The notes below the pieces were generated by a model. That model did no database searches and was not told the DNA's origin. It saw only the letters and a program-made list of their open reading frames with translations. The translations under genes and the position numbers were made by a program. From the NCBI RefSeq assembly GCF_001975225.1, contig NZ_CP019445.1, positions 1,116,001-1,180,000 on the forward strand: a stretch of DNA of 64,000 nucleotides, written 5' to 3'. The DNA comes from Kosakonia cowanii JCM 10956 = DSM 18146. GTDB lineage: Bacteria > Pseudomonadota > Gammaproteobacteria > Enterobacterales > Enterobacteriaceae. Below are positions 55,975 to 64,000 of the stretch, one piece after another; the first letter of the stretch is position 1; each line of letters starts with the position of its first letter.

Positions 55975-55993
55975 TGTCAAAACAGGTTTGACA
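55975..55993. promoter_or_regulatory. Inverted repeat between LysR and MFS genes
   Basis: TGTCAAA-ACAGG-TTTGACA is a perfect 7-bp inverted repeat in the divergent promoter region; a candidate LysR binding site. Confidence 0.6.
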
Positions 55994-56067
55994 GTATATC
56001 GCCACCCGCGCCGTTTATCCCCTTTCTGCCAGCGGCTACAGTAGCGCTCCGCACAGAAGGAGGAAAA

Positions 56068-57276
56068 ATGAGGTATCGCAACAAAGTCGCGGTGGTCTAT
56101 CTGCTGGGCTTTTTTCTCGACTTGATCAATATGTTTATCGCCAGCGTCGCCTTTCCGGCGATGGCAGAGAGCCTGCATGCATCGGTCTCCGCGCTGGCGT
56201 GGGTCAGCAATGGCTATATCGCCGGGTTGACGGTGGCGATCCTCTTCAGCGCCCTGCTGACGCGCTTTATCGGTGCACGGCGGCTCTTTATGCTGTCGCT
56301 GTTACTCTTCAGCGCGGCGGGGCTGGCGGCGGGTTTTGCCAGCTCACTGGGCAGCCTGATTGCCTGGCGCGTAGTGCAGGGGTTAGGCGGCGGGTTGCTG
56401 ATCCCGGTCGGGCAAGCCCTTGCCTGGCAGCAGTTCAAACCTCATGAGCGGGCAAAAATCTCCTCTGCGGTGATGCTGGTGGCACTGCTCGCCCCCGCCT
56501 GTTCACCGGCTGTCGGTGGGCTGCTGGTGGAACTGCTCGGCTGGCGCTGGATCTTCTTCGTCACGCTGCCGCTGGCGCTGCTGACACTGCTGCTGGCCGG
56601 GTGCTGGCTGAAAGAGGAGGCAAAGCCCGCCGTGTCGCGTCGGCTGCTCGATCTCTCTTTGCTGAAGAATTCACTGCTGCGCTTCGCCATGCTTATCTAC
56701 CTCTGCGTGCCGGGGATGTTTATTGGCGTCAGCGTGGTGGGGATGTTCTATTTGCAGCGCATGATGGGGCTCACGCCTGCGGTGACCGGTGCGTTAATGG
56801 TGCCGTGGTCGCTTGCCTCCGCACTGGCGATCTCCGTGACCGGCCGCTATTTCAATCGCCTCGGCCCGCGCCCGCTGGTGATGATCGGCGCTCTGCTACA
56901 GGCCGTGGGCATTGTGATGCTGCTGCTTGTTACCCCGTCGACGCCGCTGGCGATGCTTATCGTCAGCTTCGCGCTGATGGGCGCAGGCGGAAGCCTGTGC
57001 AGCAGCACCGCGCAGAGCTGTGCTTTTCTCACCATCGATAATCAGGCGATGCCGGATGCCAGCGCGCTGTGGAATCTTAACCGCCAATTGAGCTTTTTTA
57101 TCGGTGCCACGTTGCTGGCATTTGTTCTTGGTCTGCTGCAACAGGTTATGCCGCCCCTTGCCGCTTATCGCGGGACATTTACCCTCGCTGCCATAATTAC
57201 GCTTTTCCCGCTTTTGGGCGCGCTGCGCCTTGATAACCAATACACCCTGCAACAGCTAAAACAGGAGCAACCATGA
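56068..57276 (+). CDS. MFS multidrug-type efflux transporter
   Basis: A 402-residue major facilitator. The N-terminal half shows DLINMFIASVAFPAMAESLH, ALAWVSNGYIAGLTVAILFS and WRVVQGLGGGLLIPVGQALA, the drug:H+ antiporter motif C region. About twelve hydrophobic segments are present. The ATG at 56068 has AAGGAGG 5 bases upstream. It overlaps the next gene by 4 bases. Substrate unknown; probably induced through the divergent LysR protein. Confidence 0.88.
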   Translation: MRYRNKVAVVYLLGFFLDLINMFIASVAFPAMAESLHASVSALAWVSNGYIAGLTVAILFSALLTRFIGARRLFMLSLLLFSAAGLAAGFASSLGSLIAWRVVQGLGGGLLIPVGQALAWQQFKPHERAKISSAVMLVALLAPACSPAVGGLLVELLGWRWIFFVTLPLALLTLLLAGCWLKEEAKPAVSRRLLDLSLLKNSLLRFAMLIYLCVPGMFIGVSVVGMFYLQRMMGLTPAVTGALMVPWSLASALAISVTGRYFNRLGPRPLVMIGALLQAVGIVMLLLVTPSTPLAMLIVSFALMGAGGSLCSSTAQSCAFLTIDNQAMPDASALWNLNRQLSFFIGATLLAFVLGLLQQVMPPLAAYRGTFTLAAIITLFPLLGALRLDNQYTLQQLKQEQP

Positions 57277-57653
57277 ATATTTATACTACGGAGATTATTG
57301 ATGCCCACATCGCCATTGAAGCGTGGCTGGGCCGGGGCGAAGGCGACGGCGCGGCGCTGATGGCGCGCTTTAGTGACGCATTCACCATGATTACCCCAGG
57401 TGGAGCAACGCTTGATAAGCCTGCGCTGGTCAATTTTTTCCAGGCACAGCGCGCGGCGCGCACGGGGCTTAGCATTCGTGTGGATGATGTCGAATTGCTG
57501 GCAGAGTGGGAAAGTGGCGCGGTGCTGCGCTACCGTGAAACGCAGCAATTGCCGGATCAGTCGGCGCATCAGCGCTGGTCAACGGTGGTATTTGAGAAAG
57601 ATGCCGGGAAGCTTATGTGGCGGCATCTGCATGAAACGGCGCTTGCCGGGTAG
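57273..57653 (+). CDS. DUF4440/SnoaL-like small protein
   Basis: A 126-residue protein with the NTF2-like cone fold pattern (IIDAHIAIEAWLGRGEGDGA, MARFSDAFTMITPGG, RWSTVVFEKDAGKLMWRHLH). The ATG overlaps the MFS stop as ATGA, so it is translationally coupled to the exporter. Function unknown; proteins of this fold often bind or modify small molecules. Confidence 0.82.
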   Translation: MNIYTTEIIDAHIAIEAWLGRGEGDGAALMARFSDAFTMITPGGATLDKPALVNFFQAQRAARTGLSIRVDDVELLAEWESGAVLRYRETQQLPDQSAHQRWSTVVFEKDAGKLMWRHLHETALAG

Positions 57654-57661
57654 CAGAAAAG

Positions 57662-57693
57662 AAAAAAGGCCAGTCTTTACGACCGGCCTTTTT
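57662..57693. terminator. Bidirectional terminator between DUF4440 gene and rpoS
   Basis: AAAAAGGCC-A-GTC, loop TTTAC, GAC-C-GGCCTTTTT: a strong stem with A and T runs on both sides that serves the two convergent transcripts. Confidence 0.88.
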
Positions 57694-57708
57694 GACGAGA
57701 AAGGGTGT

Positions 57709-58701
57709 TTATTCGCGGAACAGCGCTTCGATATTCAGCCCTTGCGTTTGCAGAATTTCGCGCAAACGACGCAGACCTTCAACCTGAATCTGGCGAACAC
57801 GTTCACGAGTGAGACCAATTTCACGGCCTACATCTTCGAGTGTCGCAGCCTCATAACCCAGCAGACCGAAACGACGTGCCAGCACTTCACGCTGTTTGGC
57901 GTTCAGTTCGAACAGCCATTTGACGATGCTCTGTTTCATATCATCGTCTTGCGTGGTGTCTTCCGGGCCGTTGTCTTTTTAATCGGCCAGGATGTCCAGC
58001 AGCGCTTTTTCAGAATCACCGCCCAGCGGCGTATCAACTGAGGTAATGCGCTCGTTGAGACGCAGCATACGGCTGACATCATCAACAGGTTTATCTAACT
58101 GTTCAGCAATCTCTTCTGCGCTCGGTTCGTGGTCCAGTTTATGGGACAACTCACGCGCGGTACGCAGATAGACGTTCAGCTCTTTGACGATGTGAATCGG
58201 CAGACGAATGGTGCGGGTTTGGTTCATGATAGCCCGCTCGATGGTCTGACGAATCCACCAGGTCGCGTAAGTTGAGAAACGGAACCCACGTTCAGGGTCA
58301 AATTTTTCAACGGCGCGGATCAGCCCCAGGTTGCCCTCTTCAATCAGATCCAGCAGAGCCAGACCACGATTGCTGTATCGACGGGCAATCTTCACCACCA
58401 GACGCAGGTTACTTTCGATCATGCGACGGCGGGAGGCAACATCACCTCGTAATGCACGGCGTGCAAAATAAACTTCTTCTTCGGCCGTCAAGAGCGGGGA
58501 GTACCCGATTTCCCCAAGATAGAGCTGAGTCGCGTCTAAAACACGCTGTGTTGCACCCTGCGATAACAGCTCTTCTTCAGCCAGGTCATTATCACTGGGT
58601 TCCTCTTCTACCAAGACTTTTTCGTCAAAAGCCTCTGTTCCGTTCTCATCAAATTCCGCGTCTTCATTTAGATCATGAACTTTCAGCGTATTCTGACTCA
58701 T
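57709..58701 (-). pseudogene. rpoS: RpoS (sigma S), interrupted by an in-frame ochre stop
   Basis: The general stress and stationary-phase sigma factor. The full frame from ATG 58701 ([24 protein letters not shown] site) to 57709 has 331 codons, as in E. coli, but codon 241 is TAA (57981-57979) where E. coli has GAA (DILAD-E-K). Regions 1.2 to 3 are intact ([19 protein letters not shown]). Region 4, which reads the -35 box ([20 protein letters not shown]), lies after the stop. The 240-residue product should not work as a sigma factor. A separate ATG at 57939 could start a 76-residue region-4 peptide but has no ribosome site. Confidence 0.93.
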
Positions 58702-58827
58702 AAAGTGGCTCCTACCCGTGATCCCTGGGCAAAACACCTGACGCATTCTCATTTACCTCCGCTGCAGCGGCATTAGCGCTCACTGCAACGGAATAAGTGA
58801 GAATGACCTCACCTGCTTTGCACCGAT

Positions 58828-59967
58828 TTATCGCTGCGGCAAATAACGCAGCGGGTTTACGGATTTCCCCTTGTAACGAATTTCAAAATGCAAGCGTGTA
58901 GAGCTGGTTCCGGTGCTACCCATAGTCGCTATTTTTTGCCCCGCCTTCACTTCTTGTTGTTCCCGGACCAGCATTGTGTCGTTATGGGCGTAGGCGCTCA
59001 GGTAATCATCGTTGTGTTTTATGATGATAAGATTACCGTAACCGCGCAGTGCGTTACCGGCATATACTACGCGTCCATCTGCGGTCGCGATGATAGCCTG
59101 TCCTTTACTGCCTGCGATATCGACACCCTTGTTACCACCCTCGGTGGCAGAGAAGTTGTCGATAACGTTGCCTTCAGTTGGCCAGCGCCAGGTTGAAATC
59201 GGCGAGCTGGTTGTTGTACTGCTGACAGTCGGTTCGGTTGTTGTACTAACGGATGGTGCCGTAACAGGCGCTGTGACAGGTGTCGCAGGCTTGTTGTTCG
59301 GCAACATTTTATTAGCACTTTGTTCACCTGAAGTCTCAGAATACGTAATTGTCGGTTTCGAAGCAACCACCGCGGTTGAATTTTGCGCAGTTTTTGAGAC
59401 TATTCCTTGTTCCGATGCATCAGCCTGCGTTATTGCATTTCCGCCTGTGATAGGTGTACCAGATGCATTTCCTACCTGCAACGTCTGCCCGACGTTCAAA
59501 CCATACGGCGCAGCCACATTGTTGCGCTGTGCAAGGTCACGGAAATCGTTGCCGGTGATCCAGGCAATATAGAAGAGGGTATCGCCCCGTTTTACGGTAT
59601 AGGTGCTGCCGCCGGTGTAGCTCCCTTTCGGGATATTGCCGTATTTGCGGTTATAGACAATGTGACCATCTACCGTCTGTACCGGCTGCGCCTGGACAGG
59701 TTGAGACTGCATTGGCTGCACCGGCTGTACCGGTTGAACAGGCTGTACCGGTTGAACTTGCTGCATTTGCGGCTGCTGTGCGTTAGTGCTCATGGCAGGC
59801 GGCGGCGTAATGAGCATGCCGGAGTTGTCGCTGCCGCTGGCGCTTCCGCCTACGGAACTGACCGGTGCCGGAGTATTGTTGGAATTTGAACACCCTGCCA
59901 GCCAAAGCGAAACCAGTGACAATGCCGCGACACGGCGTACGGTGAATTTCGGGCTTCCCGCGCTCAT
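58828..59967 (-). CDS. nlpD: NlpD, LytM-domain lipoprotein activator of AmiC
   Basis: A 379-residue outer-membrane lipoprotein, the E. coli length. The signal sequence ends in a lipobox LAGC with C26 acylated. A Pro/Gln/Val-rich repeat ([15 protein letters not shown]) is near residue 75. A LysM domain ([20 protein letters not shown]) precedes a C-terminal LytM/M23 domain ([20 protein letters not shown]) that lacks the full set of metal ligands, as expected for an activator. It switches on amidase AmiC at the septum. In E. coli the main rpoS promoter lies inside this gene. Confidence 0.96.
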   Translation of the reverse strand: MSAGSPKFTVRRVAALSLVSLWLAGCSNSNNTPAPVSSVGGSASGSDNSGMLITPPPAMSTNAQQPQMQQVQPVQPVQPVQPVQPMQSQPVQAQPVQTVDGHIVYNRKYGNIPKGSYTGGSTYTVKRGDTLFYIAWITGNDFRDLAQRNNVAAPYGLNVGQTLQVGNASGTPITGGNAITQADASEQGIVSKTAQNSTAVVASKPTITYSETSGEQSANKMLPNNKPATPVTAPVTAPSVSTTTEPTVSSTTTSSPISTWRWPTEGNVIDNFSATEGGNKGVDIAGSKGQAIIATADGRVVYAGNALRGYGNLIIIKHNDDYLSAYAHNDTMLVREQQEVKAGQKIATMGSTGTSSTRLHFEIRYKGKSVNPLRYLPQR

Positions 59968-60082
59968 TTTTCCCCCAATATTATGTAAATTACCAATGAC
60001 TTAAAGATAACCGCGAAGCTCGACGGCAAATTTGCCCACAATACGCTGTTATGGCCCGAAATACCCAGGATAAATCTGTAAC

Positions 60083-61444
<1,362 letters not shown>

Positions 61445-61464
<20 letters not shown>

Positions 61465-62494
61465 AATCACCCGATGTGTTGATAAGTTCCCTGACCACAC
61501 TGGTGGCAAAACTCCCCGCCGGTAGCCAGAAACGTACCTCGACGGTGGCGTCATCCCACCAGTTCCAGCTGAGCGCCTGCGGATAGAGCAACATCGCACG
61601 GCGCGCAGCGTCCACTTTTTCTCTCACCAGCAGCGTCTGTAACTCTGGCGCGTCAGCAACTGCCTGCTGCTCAAACTCCAGCGCCGCGTCCTGTGTTCCC
61701 CACTCGCCGCGGCCCGGCAGCGGCGCGGTAATCATCAGCGCTTTCGCATCGACCCGCGCCTGTAACTCGTCGCGCTCCTCATTGGTCGCCACGAACCAGC
61801 TGCCGCGACCCGCTAATTGTAGCGCATCGCCGACAACAACCTGATTGAAGTCTGGTTTCTTCAGCCGCTCGCTGACCACCTGATTAAACAACGCGCTGCG
61901 CGCGGCGGACAACCAAAAACTGCGTTTGTTACGATCGCGAACCGGCGCGTCGCTTTGCGCCCAGCGCAGCGCGCCCTGCAGGTTGCTGCCGCCAATGCCA
62001 AAACGCTGTGCGCCAAAATAGTTGGGTACGCCCTGTTCCGCGATAGCCTTTAAACGTGATTCAACCTCTGAGCGGTCGCTTACTTCACGCAGCACCAGCG
62101 TAAAGGCGTTGCCTTTCAGCGCGCCGAGACGCAGTTTGCGCTTATGGCGGGCATACTCCAGCACGTTGCAGCCTTCGAGCGTGAACTGGCTGAGATCCGG
62201 CATACCATTACCCGGTACGCGGGCACAAAGCCACTGTTCCGTTACGGCATGCTTATCTTTTTGACCGGCGAAGCTCACTTCACGCACATGAATTTTAAGG
62301 AATTTCGCTAAAGCGTCAGCAACAAAACGCGTATTGCAGCCATTTTTCAGAATTCGTACCAGAATATGCTCACCTTCGCCGTCTGGCTCGAAGCCCAGAT
62401 CCTCCACCACGACGAAATCCTCCGGGCTGGCCTTCAGGATGCCACTGCCGCCAGGTTTGCCGTGCAGGAAGGTGAGATTATCAAATTCCGTCAT
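61445..62494 (-). CDS. truD: TruD, tRNA pseudouridine(13) synthase
   Basis: A 349-residue pseudouridine synthase, as long as in E. coli. The catalytic aspartate lies in [14 protein letters not shown], and [20 protein letters not shown] is the TruD signature. It modifies U13 of tRNA-Glu. Overlaps surE at its 3' end and ispF at its 5' end (4 bases). Confidence 0.97.
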
Positions 62495-62970
62495 TTCGCC
62501 GCCTTCACTAACAGCGCCACCGCTTCACAGGCAATGCCTTCGCCGCGCCCGGTGAAACCGAGCTTCTCGGTTGTGGTGGCTTTGACGTTGACGTCATCCA
62601 TATGGCAACCGAGATCTTCGGCGATAAAGACGCGCATCTGCGGAATATGCGGCAACATCTTCGGTGCCTGGGCGATGATGGTCACATCCACGTTGCCAAG
62701 CGTATAGCCTTTGGCCTGAATGCGTCGCCAGGCTTCGCGCAGCAGCTCGCGGCTGTCCGCGCCTTTAAAAGCCGGGTCGGTATCCGGGAAGAGCTTACCA
62801 ATATCCCCCAGCGCCGCCGCACCGAGAAGCGCATCGGTTAACGCATGCAGGGCGACATCGCCGTCGGAGTGCGCCAGCAGCCCCTGTTCATAGGGAATGC
62901 GCACGCCGCCAATAATAATCGGGCCAGCGCCGCCAAAGGCGTGTACGTCAAAACCGTGTCCAATGCGCAT
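62491..62970 (-). CDS. ispF: IspF, 2-C-methyl-D-erythritol 2,4-cyclodiphosphate synthase
   Basis: A 159-residue trimeric enzyme of the MEP isoprenoid pathway. Zinc ligands are in [14 protein letters not shown] (Asp8, His10), and [20 protein letters not shown] follows. The CDP-binding region with [11 protein letters not shown] is present. One-base overlap with ispD upstream. Confidence 0.98.
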   Translation of the reverse strand: MRIGHGFDVHAFGGAGPIIIGGVRIPYEQGLLAHSDGDVALHALTDALLGAAALGDIGKLFPDTDPAFKGADSRELLREAWRRIQAKGYTLGNVDVTIIAQAPKMLPHIPQMRVFIAEDLGCHMDDVNVKATTTEKLGFTGRGEGIACEAVALLVKAAK

Positions 62971-63680
62971 TATGCTTTCTCCTGAAGGTCTGCATGGGTC
63001 AGATAAAATTCTGCGAGTCGTAAATCTTCGGGTCGGGTCACTTTAATATTATCCGCACGCCCGGCGACCAGCTCGGGATGATAGCCGCAATACTCCAGCG
63101 CCGAGGCTTCATCGGTGATGGTTGCGCCTTCATCTAACGCGCGGGTTAAGCAGTCGTGGAGTAACGCATGCGGGAAAAACTGCGGCGTCAGGGCGTGCCA
63201 GAGATCATTGCGCTCAACGGTATGAGCGATAGCGGTTTTGCCCGGCTCGGCGCGTTTCATGGTGTCACGCACCGGCGCGGCGAGGATGCCCCCGACCCGG
63301 CTGGTCTCACGCAGGGCGAGAAGTCGGTTGAGATCGTCCTGGTGCAGGCAGGGGCGTGCGGCGTCATGCACCAGCACCCACTGCGCACCGGCAGCGGCTT
63401 TCAGCCCGGCCAGCACCGAATCGGCACGTTCCGCACCGCCGTTTACCACCGTAATCTGCGGATGGTTGGCCAGAGGAAGCTGCGCGAAGCGTTCATCGCC
63501 CGCGCTGACGGCAATAATCACCCGGCTGACGCACGGGTGGGCGAGCAGCGCGGCGACCGCGTGCTCAAGGATGGTTTTATCGCCGATGGAGAGATACTGC
63601 TTTGGACATTCCGTTTGCATGCGGCGGCCGAATCCGGCGGCCGGCACCACGGCACAGACGTCCGGAATGAGTGTTGCCAT
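62970..63680 (-). CDS. ispD: IspD, 2-C-methyl-D-erythritol 4-phosphate cytidylyltransferase
   Basis: A 236-residue nucleotidyltransferase of the MEP pathway. The CTP-binding loop is [35 protein letters not shown] and the second lysine region [17 protein letters not shown] are conserved. It lies 18 bases downstream of ftsB, in the usual ftsB-ispD-ispF-truD order. Confidence 0.98.
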   Translation of the reverse strand: MATLIPDVCAVVPAAGFGRRMQTECPKQYLSIGDKTILEHAVAALLAHPCVSRVIIAVSAGDERFAQLPLANHPQITVVNGGAERADSVLAGLKAAAGAQWVLVHDAARPCLHQDDLNRLLALRETSRVGGILAAPVRDTMKRAEPGKTAIAHTVERNDLWHALTPQFFPHALLHDCLTRALDEGATITDEASALEYCGYHPELVAGRADNIKVTRPEDLRLAEFYLTHADLQEKA

Positions 63681-63698
63681 TCGTTAACCCGGGACTGT

Positions 63699-64000
63699 TT
63701 ATGGTCTAGTTTGCGTATTCTGCGTGTTTTGTGTGTTCTGCGCTGAGCCTGCCGCGCGCTTTGACGCGTCCGGCACCAGACGATAGAAGGTTTCGCCCGG
63801 TTTCGTCATGGTCAGCTCATTACGAGCACGCTCCTCGATCGCTTCCTGGCCGCCATTGAGATCGTCAATTTCGGCAAACAGCTGATCGTTGCGCGCTTTT
63901 AGTTTTGCGTTTGTCGCCTGCTGAGCCGCCACATCTTCGCTGACGCGGCCGTAGTCGTGCAGACCATTTTTGCCGAACCACAGCGAGTATTGCAGCCAGA
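63699..64000 (-). CDS. ftsB: FtsB, cell-division protein (N-terminus outside window)
   Basis: Bitopic divisome protein that forms the FtsQLB complex. The visible 99 codons begin in the transmembrane end ([19 protein letters not shown]) and continue through the periplasmic coiled coil ([20 protein letters not shown]) to the conserved [13 protein letters not shown]. The tail differs from E. coli: it ends with a repeated QNT motif ([14 protein letters not shown]) encoded by tandem 9-bp repeats. The start lies just beyond base 64000. Confidence 0.95.
   Translation of the reverse strand, partial: WLQYSLWFGKNGLHDYGRVSEDVAAQQATNAKLKARNDQLFAEIDDLNGGQEAIEERARNELTMTKPGETFYRLVPDASKRAAGSAQNTQNTQNTQTRP

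Noticed and set aside
55960-56178. 73-codon N-terminal extension of the LysR gene
   Set aside because: The extension covers the divergent promoter and MFS start, and the LysR fold begins at 55959.
59707-59766. Tandem QPV repeats in nlpD as a possible mobile or phase-variable repeat
   Set aside because: A proline/glutamine-rich linker with such repeats is usual for NlpD.

Overview
The window is chromosomal DNA of a high-GC member of the Enterobacteriaceae, most like the Kosakonia/Enterobacter/Klebsiella group (genus is inferred from gene content, protein similarity and REP/BIME repeats, and is not certain). The backbone order ascG-ascFB ... hycI-A, hypABCDE, fhlA, ygbA ... mutS ... rpoS-nlpD-pcm-surE-truD-ispF-ispD-ftsB is the one known from E. 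coli. Accessory blocks are inserted between ascB and hycI, between ygbA and mutS, and between mutS and rpoS.

Region by region. 1-3.6 kb: aryl-beta-glucoside operon ascFB with its LacI-type repressor ascG. 3.7-14.2 kb: an SDR oxidoreductase with a GH15 glycosidase, an antitoxin with a broken toxin, an ABM/ACT/ArsR operon, a second beta-glucoside PTS with its own AscG-like regulator, a tandem array of ~104-bp BIMEs, a PdxI-like aldo/keto reductase, and a GAF protein with a degenerate GGDEF domain. 14.2-28 kb: the formate hydrogenlyase locus, with hydrogenase 3 (hyc), hydrogenase maturation (hyp) and the formate-responsive activator fhlA, and two opposed sigma54 promoters between hycA and hypA. 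28-52 kb: a REP-flanked, strongly folded non-coding element, ygbA with an NsrR site, a TetR/quinone-reductase pair, chbR-chbF with a BglH-like porin, two small-gene or membrane-protein units, a ProP-like carrier, a cation/proton antiporter, two chemoreceptors (one a FIST-domain soluble receptor) each with a sigma28-like promoter, the S-methylmethionine genes mmuPM behind MetJ boxes, a low-GC cluster of unrecognised small genes, and a LysR/amidohydrolase pair. 52-64 kb: mutS, a LysR/MFS/DUF4440 unit, then rpoS and the nlpD-to-ftsB housekeeping block.

Two backbone genes are broken. rpoS carries an in-frame ochre stop at codon 241, before sigma region 4. hycD carries a one-base deletion in a G run, which should truncate the hydrogenase-3 membrane arm unless ribosomes shift at an adjacent U UUC CCC sequence. 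If real, both predict phenotypes: weak stationary-phase stress resistance and loss or reduction of H2 production from formate. No tRNA, rRNA, CRISPR array or complete insertion sequence was seen.
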